From Actinacidiphila guanduensis (GTDB taxonomy: Bacteria > Actinomycetota > Actinomycetes > Streptomycetales > Streptomycetaceae): DNA of 64,000 nucleotides. This document shows, piece by piece, positions 39,918 to 48,312 of the stretch. Within the stretch, counting starts at the first letter, position 1. Every line of letters starts with the position of its first letter. A program made the position numbers and the translations under genes. The notes under the pieces are model-generated. The model saw nothing but the letters and a program-made list of their open reading frames with translations, had not been told where the DNA came from and made no database searches. Location of the stretch: contig NZ_FNIE01000019.1 of the NCBI RefSeq assembly GCF_900103985.1, forward strand, positions 1-64,000, given 5' to 3'.

Positions 39918-40856
39918 TCATCCAATGTCGGTGCCGGTACGGCGGGTTGACTGCGGGCGTCGCCGGGTGCCGAGCGGCATCACGGTGAGGGTGCGCGGCA
40001 CCTGCGCGCGCACCTCGAAGCGGGCGACGGTGGTGCCCACCAGCGTCGCCTCGGCCACGTGGTCCTCCTGGTCGCTGTTGCGGAAGCAGGGCTCACCCCA
40101 CACCCGCAGGTCCCCCGCCGCCAGGATCACCCCGTCGCCGCCGTGCCGCCCGCTCTGGGCCCTCAGCTGCGCCCTGGCGTCGGCCCGTACGTCGTGGACG
40201 AGTTCGCTGTAGCCGGCGACCTCGGTGTTGGCCCACGAGGCGCGCTGCGAGCGGGTCCGGTAGTCGTCGTGCCGCACACCGATCGACATCCCGTACAGCA
40301 GCTCGACGGGCACCCATCCGGCGGTGACGAGCTTGGCGAAGCCGCGCCCGTCGAGGTGGCAGGTGAACGGCCGCGGCGCCCGTACCGGTCCGGCGGCGCG
40401 CACGGCGGTGCCGATCACCTGGAACTCCAGGCAGTTGGCCTGCGCGACGAAGGGCGCGACCGTCAACTGCGCGGCCACGACGCCGTCGCCGCCAAGTGCC
40501 GCGCATTCGGCGGTCATCCGGTCCAGGGCGGCGCGCCGGGCGTTGTCCAGCACCGTGACGAGTCCGGCCGAGGGGGCGCCCCGCCCGGAGAGGGCGACGC
40601 CCGCGGCTCTGGCGTAGCCGAACGCGCGCATCACGAACTGGCAGTCGTAGTAGCCCCAGTACCGGCCGCTGCGCCCGACGTGGTAGACGGCCGAGCCCAT
40701 CACCTGGCCCACCGGCTCGAACCCCACGGCCCGCAGCGCCGCGAACTCCCCGGTGGACAGCGCGGAGGACCATGTGCCGCTGCGGCGCGCCTCCGCGGTC
40801 CGCGCGGCCGCCTCCGGCGGCAGCCCCGCCCCCGTCCATTCCCCGCTCACGGCCAC
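39918..40856 (-). CDS. Second tandem YbjQ/UPF0145-type protein, divergent paralogue
   Basis: A 312-residue two-domain YbjQ-like protein. GQVMGSAVYHVGRSGRYWGY, DNARRAALDRMTAECAALGG and DGVVAAQLTVA...EFQVIGTAV mark domain 1; PVELLYGMSIGVRHDDYRTR and GGDGVILAAGDLRVW mark domain 2, which is more divergent. The C-terminus adds a basic tail (GTRRRPQSTRRTG). The start is GTG 40856, with GTG 40850 better spaced from GGGGGAG. It is the first gene of the cluster 40856-38629; the repeated doubling suggests a hetero-oligomer. No function is known. Confidence 0.83.
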   Translation of the reverse strand: MAVSGEWTGAGLPPEAAARTAEARRSGTWSSALSTGEFAALRAVGFEPVGQVMGSAVYHVGRSGRYWGYYDCQFVMRAFGYARAAGVALSGRGAPSAGLVTVLDNARRAALDRMTAECAALGGDGVVAAQLTVAPFVAQANCLEFQVIGTAVRAAGPVRAPRPFTCHLDGRGFAKLVTAGWVPVELLYGMSIGVRHDDYRTRSQRASWANTEVAGYSELVHDVRADARAQLRAQSGRHGGDGVILAAGDLRVWGEPCFRNSDQEDHVAEATLVGTTVARFEVRAQVPRTLTVMPLGTRRRPQSTRRTGTDIG

Positions 40857-41139
40857 GACTCCCCCGTCCCCGCCAGGTCCTACAGCGGCCGGAGTCTACG
40901 CCCGCGGGGCGGCCGCCCGCAGGTGGGGGCGGTACGAGGGCGGCGGTAGCGCGCCCGCCCGGACCACCGGGCCGGGCGAGCAGGCTGCTGGGGCGCGGTG
41001 AGGGTGGTGCGACGTGCCAACGGGAGGCGAATGTACGTGAAGAAGCCGTGACCCGGACATAATGAGCCCGTTCTGTGCCAACCGGTCACGGCAGTGCTCG
41101 GGCGCTCACGGGCGGCCGGGCATCGGAAGGAGTCCCCTC

Positions 41140-41445
41140 ATGGCAGACGTCAAGGTCGGGCTGTACGTATACGTCGAGGCCAAGCCCGGCAAGGAGGACG
41201 AGGTGGCCGACTTCCTTCGCTCGGGCCTCGACCTCGTGCAGGAGGAGCCCGACACCGTCGCCTGGTTCGCCGTGCGCCTGAGCGCGACCGGCTTCGCGAT
41301 CTTCGACGTCTTCCCCACCGATTCCGCACGTCAGACCCACCTGAGCGGCCAACTGGGCAAGGCCCTGATGGACCGAGCCGGCGATCTGTTCTCCCAGCCG
41401 CCTTCCATCGAGCGACTCGACGTTCTCGCCCACAAGCTCCCCTGA
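41140..41445 (+). CDS. Antibiotic-biosynthesis-monooxygenase (ABM) domain protein
   Basis: A 101-residue ferredoxin-like-fold protein (VGLYVYVEAKPGKEDEVADFL, EEPDTVAWFAVRLSATGFAIFDVF, HLSGQLGKALMDRAGDLF). ABM proteins are dimeric cofactor-free monooxygenases or small stress enzymes acting on quinone-like or reactive compounds. AAGGAG precedes ATG 41140. CATAAT (41059-41064) is a possible -10. It stands alone between opposing genes; there is no biosynthetic cluster around it, so a housekeeping or stress role is more likely than antibiotic synthesis. Confidence 0.87.
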   Translation: MADVKVGLYVYVEAKPGKEDEVADFLRSGLDLVQEEPDTVAWFAVRLSATGFAIFDVFPTDSARQTHLSGQLGKALMDRAGDLFSQPPSIERLDVLAHKLP

Positions 41446-41526
41446 AGGCCGGATGCGGCCGGTCGGCCCGGCGCGGCAGCCTCCGCCCCCGACGCTCGCA
41501 CCCTCCGACCGCTCGCGGCACCGCTG

Positions 41527-42249
41527 TCACAGCGCCGTGCCGGTCTCCTCCGCGAGCGCGCGCAGCAGCCGGTCCTGGAACGCCTCGTCGTGCACGGCGG
41601 CGTGCGGTTCCCGCCGCTCGCGGTGGTACCAGTAGCCGCCGCTCGTCAGGGCCTCGGGATCGTCGCTGACGGCGAGCCATTCCTGCGTACGGTGGCCGAG
41701 TTCGAGGTCGTCGGGCGCGCTCGGCCCGCCCATCTTCGTGGGCACCCAGCCCGGGTCCACCGCGTTGCTCACCACGTCCGGGCGCAGCCGGGCGACCGCG
41801 GCGGCCAGCGCCGTGACGAAGAGCTTGCTGTCGGCGTACGAACCCGGCTTCCTGCCCTGCCAGTCGGTGCGCTCCAGGGCGGGCCGCCCGCTGAAGTGGG
41901 AGCCGCTGCTGAGGTACACCAGGCGGCGCGGGCCGGGCAGCAGGGCCGTGAGCAGGTACGGGGCGACGATGTTGACGGGCATCACGGCCGGGCCGCTCCA
42001 CACACCGGCATTGTGCACGACCGCGTCGAGCGCGGTCCCATCGAGCGCGGCGGCGATCCCCCGTACGGCGTCGCGGTCGGTGAAGTCGCCGACGACGAGG
42101 TCCGCCCCGCGGTCGGTGAGGCCCTTCAGCGCGGCGGCCCGCTGCGGGTTGCGGGCGTGCACGACGACCTCGTGCCCGGCAGACAGCAGGGCGTCCGCGG
42201 TGGCCAGCCCGAGGCCGTCCGCGGAACCGGTGACCAGAACGCGGCTCAT
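41527..42249 (-). CDS. Short-chain dehydrogenase/reductase
   Basis: A 240-residue SDR: VTGSADGLG (6-14), HNAG (NNAG position, DAVVHNAGVWS), SSGSHFSG with the active Ser, and SYADSK with Y-x3-K. DPGWVPTKMGG is typical of this branch. ATG 42249 follows GAGGGGC and overlaps, as ATGA, the stop of a minus-strand frame that ends at 42246. It is convergent with the ABM gene. The substrate is unknown. Confidence 0.88.
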   Translation of the reverse strand: MSRVLVTGSADGLGLATADALLSAGHEVVVHARNPQRAAALKGLTDRGADLVVGDFTDRDAVRGIAAALDGTALDAVVHNAGVWSGPAVMPVNIVAPYLLTALLPGPRRLVYLSSGSHFSGRPALERTDWQGRKPGSYADSKLFVTALAAAVARLRPDVVSNAVDPGWVPTKMGGPSAPDDLELGHRTQEWLAVSDDPEALTSGGYWYHRERREPHAAVHDEAFQDRLLRALAEETGTAL

Positions 42250-42452
42250 CGCGCCCCTCTTTCCTGGGTGTCGGAGGCCGTCCGGTACGGCCCGTGCCTC
42301 CAGCCTCCTCCGTCCCGACCCGCGGCGCCCGCAGGCGCGGCCGCTCCCCCGCAGGGCGGGCCCGGCCCCGCGGTGGGGACGGTGAGGGTCAGTTGCGCAG
42401 CCCGGTCCATGCTGTCGTCTGCGGATGCGTCCTTCCCTTCCGCCGCGCTCGG

Positions 42453-42477
42453 GCCGGCCGGCGCTTTGCCGGCCGGC
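42453..42477 (-). terminator. Hairpin at the end of the large unknown gene
   Basis: GCCGGCCGGC (42453-42462) pairs with GCCGGCCGGC (42468-42477) around GCTTT, a 10-bp GC stem directly after the stop at 42479. It probably terminates that minus-strand transcript. Confidence 0.65.
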
Positions 42478-42478
42478 T

Positions 42479-44032
42479 TTACGGATCGTCCGTCGGCGTC
42501 CTGCGATGTGTCTCGACGGAGATGGGCGGCCTGCCCGCGGCGGGCGCGGGCGCCGCACGCCGGAGCGGCGACGGTGGCGGTGTGGTGCGCAGCCGGCGGA
42601 CCCCGTGGTCGGCCATCAGGCGGCTCAGTTCGCGCATCTGCTCCCTGGTGCACCTGCCGTGCACGTAGAGGACGGCGTGCTCGCGCACGTCCTCGGTCAC
42701 CGCGCCGAGCAGCTTGCGCAGCGCGGGCAGCACCGACTCGTCCAGCGGCCGCCCCGGAGTGCCCACGTCGATCGCCGCTCGGCCGGCGTGCAGCGGCCGC
42801 GCGGCGAAGGAGATCCGCTCGCCGGCCGTGCCGACGCCCAGCCCCGCCCGGGTCGCCGTGACCGACCACCGCTCGGAGAGCCTTGCGACGCCCGGCACAG
42901 GCGGACCGACGCCGCTGCCGGGAATCGGCAGGTGCCAGTGGCCCAGTGTCGGCGGTTTCCCGTGCCTGCCCGGCGCCGTCGGACGGCACACGACCGATCC
43001 GACGAACGGTCGCCATGCCGGCGCCCCATCCGCACCGATCACCACCGCCTGGACGCTGTGCTCGTCCTTGCCACCGGCGGCCGCCCGCACGTCGTCGGTC
43101 AGCAGCGGCGTACCGGTGAACACCTCGATGGGGCACTTGAGGAGGTCCGCGGCCTGCTGGGCCGCCGGCAGCAGGTCGACCCCCCTGCCCGGGGCGAGCA
43201 GCGCGTCCCGGCGTGCCCACTCGGGCAGCGCGCCCAGGACATGGGTGATGTCGTGCGCCGCCACCTCGGACTCATCCGCTGGTGCGCCCACGAGCACGAC
43301 CGGGCGCCTGCCGCTCGCCGGCACGGCGAAGGCCAGGTCGCCGCTTTTCGGGGGTCCTGAACCCTCGGGTCTCAGCAGCACCCCGGCGGGGATGGCGTGC
43401 ATCTCGGCGCCGCCGGGCGTCGTGGTGGGCAGCGCGTCCACGGCCGCCTGCCAGGCGGGGGCAGGAAGCCGGCGCCCCAGCAGGCGCCGCTCGGCTCCTG
43501 GAGCGAAGCTCCACCAGCCCTGGCACCGCCCGCCGCGGACCGGCACCGATCCGCCCTCGGGATCCGGCGGCACGAACAGGGAACCGCCCGGCACGAGGAG
43601 CACGACGCCGTCCGGCGCGTCGACCGGCAGATCCCACGTGTCGGCGACCCAGCGCGCCACGGCCGGCTGCTCCCCGCGTTCCGCGGCGGCGCCGGACATG
43701 GCGAGGCGGATGTTCGTGGCGCCCTGCTCCCGGACCGAGTCGAGGAGTTCGACCAGTGACGGCCAGCCGAATCCGGGATCCGCGCCGACCACGACGGTCA
43801 CGCTGCCGTCGGCCTCGTCGGCGGTGGCGAATCCCAGCTCGGCGAGTGTCACCGGGTCGGCCACCGGCTCGCCGGCGGGCAGCAGCACATGGGTTCCGTT
43901 GATCTCCTCGATCCGCACCGTGCTGCCGCCTGCCGGCCGGCCGGATCCGATCTCTTCGGCGCGCTCCGGCTCCTCGCTGTGCCTCTCGCCCCCGGACGCC
44001 CGGCGCGCCGGGAATGCGAATCGTCGTTTCAT
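42479..44032 (-). CDS. Large uncharacterised protein
   Basis: A 517-residue protein with no signal peptide and no recognised domain. It contains alpha/beta-looking stretches (GSVTVVVGADPGFGWPSLVELLDSV, DAPDGVVLLVPGGSLFVPPDPE, RPVVLVGAPADESEVAAHDI) and a C-terminal part with VGTAGERISFAARPL and REHAVLYVHGRCTREQMRELS. The last 40 residues are Pro/Arg-rich. It resembles fragments of very large streptomycete proteins of unknown role, but that is an impression only. The start ATG 44032 has no strong ribosome site. A different minus-strand frame after its stop (to 42246) continues in plausible protein, so a 3' frameshift cannot be excluded. Confidence 0.65.
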   Translation of the reverse strand: MKRRFAFPARRASGGERHSEEPERAEEIGSGRPAGGSTVRIEEINGTHVLLPAGEPVADPVTLAELGFATADEADGSVTVVVGADPGFGWPSLVELLDSVREQGATNIRLAMSGAAAERGEQPAVARWVADTWDLPVDAPDGVVLLVPGGSLFVPPDPEGGSVPVRGGRCQGWWSFAPGAERRLLGRRLPAPAWQAAVDALPTTTPGGAEMHAIPAGVLLRPEGSGPPKSGDLAFAVPASGRRPVVLVGAPADESEVAAHDITHVLGALPEWARRDALLAPGRGVDLLPAAQQAADLLKCPIEVFTGTPLLTDDVRAAAGGKDEHSVQAVVIGADGAPAWRPFVGSVVCRPTAPGRHGKPPTLGHWHLPIPGSGVGPPVPGVARLSERWSVTATRAGLGVGTAGERISFAARPLHAGRAAIDVGTPGRPLDESVLPALRKLLGAVTEDVREHAVLYVHGRCTREQMRELSRLMADHGVRRLRTTPPPSPLRRAAPAPAAGRPPISVETHRRTPTDDP

Positions 44033-44284
44033 ACCCCGCCACGGTCCCCGGAATTCGGAATACCTCAGTGCAGACCGTCACCGCGGCATGGCGATATCGC
44101 GGCTCCGGTGAAGTACGTCCCACCCATGGTGCGCGCCGATGGCAAGCAGGTGAAACGTCCTTCTTCGGGGACTGATCGTGGCGGTACGGCGCGTACGTCC
44201 TCAGTCCGGCGGCGGCCGGTCCACGGCTCGGCGGCGAACGCGCGAATCCCGGCCGCACGGCTGAGAGAACCGCTCAAAGAGCCG

Positions 44285-44710
44285 TCATATGCCGTCCTTG
44301 AGCGAGCTGGTGCAGTCGTTCATGATCGTGCCGGTTCCCGAATAGCGCGCCACTTCCAGGCCGATGTCGTAAATACCGCCGCTGTAGGTGGCCGTGCTCG
44401 ACCATTCCTGCCCGGTGGCGTAACCCGAGGTGACCTTGTGCCACGGCCAGCTGAGCGGGGTGCCCACCTGGTTGCGGCCGATGACGCGGATCTCGACGGC
44501 GTGCCCGTCGGAGAGCGTGTCCGAGACGCTGAAGACCACGGGCTCGCTGGTGGCGCCGTTGGTCCACTGGACAGTGAGGTCACCCGTGGCGCCCGTCGTG
44601 TCGCACGAAAGGTGGTAGGAGTCGGCCGCACTGGCGGGACTCGCCGTGAAGGCCAGGCCCAGCACCGCGGCGGCCCCCGCACCGGCCACTAGGCGTACGA
44701 ACTTGCGCAT
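44285..44710 (-). CDS. Small secreted protein of unknown function
   Basis: A 141-residue exported protein. Signal peptide MRKFVRLVAGAGAAAVLGLA ... ASPASA-ADSYHL with cleavage near residue 27. The mature part is a single beta-rich domain with two cysteines (SCDTTGATGDLTVQW, C near MNDCTSSL) that could form a disulfide between its ends. No family is recognised. ATG 44710 follows AGGAG. It is likely an extracellular beta-sandwich; no partner is visible. Confidence 0.8.
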   Translation of the reverse strand: MRKFVRLVAGAGAAAVLGLAFTASPASAADSYHLSCDTTGATGDLTVQWTNGATSEPVVFSVSDTLSDGHAVEIRVIGRNQVGTPLSWPWHKVTSGYATGQEWSSTATYSGGIYDIGLEVARYSGTGTIMNDCTSSLKDGI

Positions 44711-45079
44711 GTTCACTCCTGTCTCGGCACGGCCCCGGGAAAAGAAAATCCCTCTCCCACCCGAGGCGAGAAATACGGGAATTCTCCGAGGCGCGCCATT
44801 TGCTGCACCGTCAATGCACCAAGAACCTACGGGGGGAATCCGCGCTTCCTCAGCTGTGAATGAGCCATTCCGGGGTCGATTCCCGGACACGGAAGATCGC
44901 CTCGGGGCCACCGGCCGGCGAGCACCTGCCGGGGCGCCCGCCCGCGCGGCAGGCCCGAGTTCCCCCGCCGCGGCGGCCGGCCGCTCGCCCCATGGGGGAC
45001 CTTGCCGACCGCTTGCCGGGCCGCCGCGGACCGATAGCGGATAGGCTGTCCATCAGGGATGTGCGAGAGGAGAGACCCC
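44711..45079. promoter_or_regulatory. Intergenic region with operator-like sequence upstream of TetR
   Basis: No gene. Positions 45039-45051 read GGATAGGCTGTCC, an imperfect palindrome 28 nt before the TetR start. The same 13-mer (with C for the central G) occurs twice upstream of the efflux gene at 57.8 kb. This is a likely operator of the TetR encoded here. Confidence 0.6.
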
Positions 45080-45652
45080 ATGGCTGCGGACAGGCCGTCC
45101 TTCCCGGCCCGGCGGGCGGCCGCCGAGCGGAACCGCGACACGCTCCTCTCGGTCGCCCGCGAGGCCTTCGCGCGCGGCGAGACGGACCTCTCGATGGCCG
45201 AGGTCGCGCGCCGCGCGGGCGTCGGCATGGCCACGCTCTACCGCAACTTCCCCGGCCGCCGCGAACTCCTCGAAGCCCTCTACGCCGACGAGGTCGAGGC
45301 CCTGTGCGAAGCCGCTGCCGCCGAGCCGGGGCAGCCGCCGGGCGAGGCGCTGATCGCCTGGTTGCGGCGGCAGTTCGCCTTCATCCCGCACAAGCGCCTC
45401 ATCGTCTCCGAGCTGCTGGAGCACACCGGCCCGGAGGGTGTCCCGAGCAAGCGCGGTCGCGCGCTCGACGCCGGGCGGCCGCTGCTGGCCGCCGCGCAGG
45501 AGGCGGGCGAGATCCGCGCGGACATCACGCTGGAGCAGATCTTCGACCTGATCGTCGCGATCGCCAAGGTGCACGGCGGGCCGGACTACCTGGAGCCGAT
45601 GGTCGCGACGATGCTGGACGGGCTGCGGGCACAGGCCGCGAGGGCTCGCTGA
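45080..45652 (+). CDS. TetR-family repressor
   Basis: A 190-residue regulator. The HTH is AEVARRAGVGMATLYRNFPGRRELLEAL (about 37-63) with the YRNF end typical of the family. The C-terminal domain has FIPHKRLIVSELLEH. The start is ATG 45080 with GGAG upstream; an in-frame ATG at 45059 lacks support. The sequence GGATAGGCTGTCC just upstream recurs before the DHA2 efflux gene at 57754, so it may control that distant pump as well as itself. Confidence 0.87.
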   Translation: MAADRPSFPARRAAAERNRDTLLSVAREAFARGETDLSMAEVARRAGVGMATLYRNFPGRRELLEALYADEVEALCEAAAAEPGQPPGEALIAWLRRQFAFIPHKRLIVSELLEHTGPEGVPSKRGRALDAGRPLLAAAQEAGEIRADITLEQIFDLIVAIAKVHGGPDYLEPMVATMLDGLRAQAARAR

Positions 45653-45782
45653 CAGGTCCGCTTGTAGCATCGGTGACGTGGGGCCCTTCGCGGCCGTGCG
45701 CGGCGGCGGGACATCGCGTCCGGCAGGCCGAGGCGGTACGGGCCCGGCACCGGGGCGGGGGCAGGACCGAGGAGAGCACGTC

Positions 45783-46691
45783 ATGGGGTGGTTGCGCAGC
45801 CGCATCGCCGACGAGCTCAAGGCGACCGTGCACGGCGGGGACCTCAAGCTGGAGCGGTACGCCAGGCCCGTGGGCGACCCCGGGCTGCTGGCGATCGCCC
45901 CGGACTCCCCGGCCTGGCGTGTGCACGGCCACCCGACCGGCATGCTCAGTGGCGGGTTCGCCGCGCTGATGCTGCAGTCGCTGCACCCGCTGGCGATGGC
46001 CGGCGTCGACCAGCACTCCGACTTCCGCACCGACCCCACCGGCCGCCTCATGCGTACCGCCCGCTTCGTCACCACCACGACCTTCGGCTCCACGCAGGCG
46101 GCGCAGGAGGTCATCGAGGTCGTACGCCGCATCCACACCCAGGTGCGCGGCACTGCGCCGGACGGCCGGCCCTACCGCGCGGACGATCCCGAACTGCTCA
46201 CCTGGGTGCACACCGCCGAGGTGTTCAGCTTCCTGCGCGGCTACCAGGCGTTCGCCGCCCGCCGGCACCGGCTGACCCCGGCCGAGTGCGACACGTACCT
46301 CGCCCAGGTCGCCCCGGTCGCCGAAGCGCTCGGGGCGCATGATGTCCCGCGCAGCTTGGCGGAGGCCACGCGCTACCTGGCCGGGATGCGGCCCCAACTC
46401 CACGCCACTCCGGCCGCCTTGGACGTCGTCCGCTTCCTGCGCGCCTTCGGCCGCACCGGCCGCGAACGCGTCGTGGTGGGCGTGCTGATGAACGCGGCGG
46501 TGGGCCTCCTGCCGGGCTGGGCCCGTTCCGAACTCGACATCCACCGCCCGGTATTGGTCCGCGCGACCATCGACCGCCCGCTGGCCACGGTGACCGGCCG
46601 CGCCCTGGAGTGGGCCCGTGGCCCCTCCGAGATCCACGCGGCGGCAAGAGCCCGGATGGCCGAGTCCGCGCGGGCGGCGAACTCCCGCTGA
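45783..46691 (+). CDS. DUF2236 / MpaB-type oxygenase-like protein
   Basis: A 302-residue helical protein with the DUF2236 signatures GHPTGMLSGGFAALMLQSLHPL, the FRTDPTGRLMRTARF segment, and ELLTWVHTAEVFSFLRGYQAF, which carry the conserved Arg and His that bind heme in latex-clearing proteins of this superfamily. Members are oxygenases or of unknown role. GAGGAG precedes ATG 45783. It lies 130 bp after the TetR gene on the same strand. Confidence 0.86.
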   Translation: MGWLRSRIADELKATVHGGDLKLERYARPVGDPGLLAIAPDSPAWRVHGHPTGMLSGGFAALMLQSLHPLAMAGVDQHSDFRTDPTGRLMRTARFVTTTTFGSTQAAQEVIEVVRRIHTQVRGTAPDGRPYRADDPELLTWVHTAEVFSFLRGYQAFAARRHRLTPAECDTYLAQVAPVAEALGAHDVPRSLAEATRYLAGMRPQLHATPAALDVVRFLRAFGRTGRERVVVGVLMNAAVGLLPGWARSELDIHRPVLVRATIDRPLATVTGRALEWARGPSEIHAAARARMAESARAANSR

Positions 46692-46728
46692 CCGCGGGCG
46701 AACACCCTGGGGCACGTTTCCCGCGGGG

Positions 46729-48090
46729 TCACCGCGGTGCCGGGCGGGTCAGGGCGAAGACGGTCCCGGCGAGGGCGCAGGCCGCGGCCGACAACAGCAG
46801 GGACCATCCGGTGCCGTGGCCCGCGACCGCTCCCATCAGGGCCACGCCGAGCGTGGCGCCGACCTGGCGGACGGCGTTGAGCAGGCCGCCGGCCGCGCCC
46901 GCGGTGCCCTCCGGCGCGGCGTCCATCACCGCGGCGACGAGCGCCGGCAGGACGCAGGAGATCCCGAAGCCGCTGAGCAGCAGGCCGAGGGCGATCCAGG
47001 GGTAGGCGGCCGCGGCGAGGACGGCGCCGGCCAGCGCCCCGCCGCCCAGGGCCAGCAGGGCCAGACCGGCCAGGACCGGGCGCCGGGGGCCCACGCGGGC
47101 CACGATCCGCCCGGTCAGCGGCGGGTTCGCGGCGAAGGGGACGGTCAGCGGCAGGAACGCCAGCCCGGTCTGCAGGGGGCTCAGGTGCCGTTGCTGCTGC
47201 AGCAGCAGCGGCAGTACGAACAGGGTGCCGGCCAAGGCAAAGTTCGCCGCCGCGGCGGCCACCAGGCCCGCGCGCACCCGGCCGGACCGCCGCAGGCCCC
47301 GGTGGAGGACCGGCGCCCGGCTCCTGCGTTCGAGCGCGGCGAACCCCAGCGCCGCAGCGAGCAGTCCCGCCGCGGACCAGGCGGCGTGCGTCCAGGCACC
47401 CGCGCCGGCGGCGATCAGCGCGTCGGTGAGCAGCGCGAGCGCCGCGGCGGCGGCCAGTTGCGCGGGCCAGTCGATGCGGCGGTCGCCGCGGGCGGAGGCC
47501 AGGGAGCGGGTCCGGGTCAGGGCCAGGACCACCGCCCCGATCGGCACGTTGACCAGGAACACCGCCCGCCAGCCGGCCGCCTCGACCAGCGCGCCGCCGG
47601 CGATCGGGCCGGCCGCGACCGCCGCGCCGCTGACCGCGGCCCACACCGCCACCGCGCGGGCGCGCGCGGCCGGCACCGGGTACAGCAGGGCGATCAGCGC
47701 CATGGACGCGGGCACGCAGGCCGCCGCGGCGGCGCCCGAGACCGCCCGCAGCAGGAGCAGTGCCCCCAGGCCGGGGGCCATGGCGCTGAGCAGGGAGGCG
47801 AGCGCGAAGACCGCGGCGCCGCAGCGGAAGAGCCGCTGGGCGCCGAAGCGGTCGGCGGCCGCTCCCGCCGACAGCAGCAGGGCGGCGAACACCACGGTGT
47901 AGCCGGTGACCGCCCACTGGAGCCCGGCCGTCGAGGTGCCGAGGGAGGAGGCCAGGTCGGGTTCGGCGACCGACAGCACGGTGGTGTCGAGCAGCACCAT
48001 GAAGTAGCCCAGGGAGATGCCGGTCAGGGCGCCGGTCCGCCGCCTGGACGGCGAGACGCCCGCGGACGGGGGCGAGTTCACAACGGTCAT
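46729..48090 (-). CDS. MFS drug efflux transporter (DHA2-like)
   Basis: A 453-residue protein with about 14 helices. TM1 is ISLGYFMVLLDTTVLSVAEP, then LQWAVTGYTVVFAALLLSAG, the loop motif ADRFGAQRLFR, and GWRAVFLVNVPIGAVVLAL. DHA2-type proton antiporters export dyes, antiseptics and antibiotics. The start is ATG 48090; ribosome binding is poor. It is divergent from the LysR gene at 48313, with a four-copy 29-bp repeat between them. Confidence 0.9.
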   Translation of the reverse strand: MTVVNSPPSAGVSPSRRRTGALTGISLGYFMVLLDTTVLSVAEPDLASSLGTSTAGLQWAVTGYTVVFAALLLSAGAAADRFGAQRLFRCGAAVFALASLLSAMAPGLGALLLLRAVSGAAAAACVPASMALIALLYPVPAARARAVAVWAAVSGAAVAAGPIAGGALVEAAGWRAVFLVNVPIGAVVLALTRTRSLASARGDRRIDWPAQLAAAAALALLTDALIAAGAGAWTHAAWSAAGLLAAALGFAALERRSRAPVLHRGLRRSGRVRAGLVAAAAANFALAGTLFVLPLLLQQQRHLSPLQTGLAFLPLTVPFAANPPLTGRIVARVGPRRPVLAGLALLALGGGALAGAVLAAAAYPWIALGLLLSGFGISCVLPALVAAVMDAAPEGTAGAAGGLLNAVRQVGATLGVALMGAVAGHGTGWSLLLSAAACALAGTVFALTRPAPR

Positions 48091-48187
48091 GGCTGAGGGG
48101 GCTCCGAAGTGCCGTGGGATGCGGGGGTACGGGACCCACTGTTCGCCGCCGCGGGTGCCGGGCTCCACCGGCGCCGCCGCACGGACC

Positions 48188-48285
48188 GTTCGGAATCACC
48201 TAAGGCACCATGGCTCGTGCGCGATCCCCGAAGGCACCGTGGGCTGTGCGCAATCCCCCAAGGGACCGGCCCGTTCGGAATCCCC
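48188..48285. repeat. Four-copy 29-bp degenerate tandem repeat, putative regulator-binding array
   Basis: Core elements GTTCGGAATCACC (48188), GTGCGCGATCCCC (48217), GTGCGCAATCCCC (48246) and GTTCGGAATCCCC (48273), with AAGG(C/G)ACC in between, give a period of 29, 29 and 27 bp. The array fills the gap between the efflux gene and LysR start. Close to three helical turns per unit, it fits cooperative binding by a LysR-type regulator. Confidence 0.7.
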
Positions 48286-48312
48286 GGACGCCGCGCCGCG
48301 TTCTGCTCGGGC

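Noticed and set aside
41140-42249. ABM protein and SDR considered as part of an antibiotic cluster
   Set aside because: No polyketide, peptide or other core biosynthetic gene is near; the two genes are convergent and not co-transcribed.
48188-48285. Repeats considered as a CRISPR array
   Set aside because: Units are degenerate and directly adjacent, without unique spacers of constant length or cas genes; position between divergent genes fits regulation.
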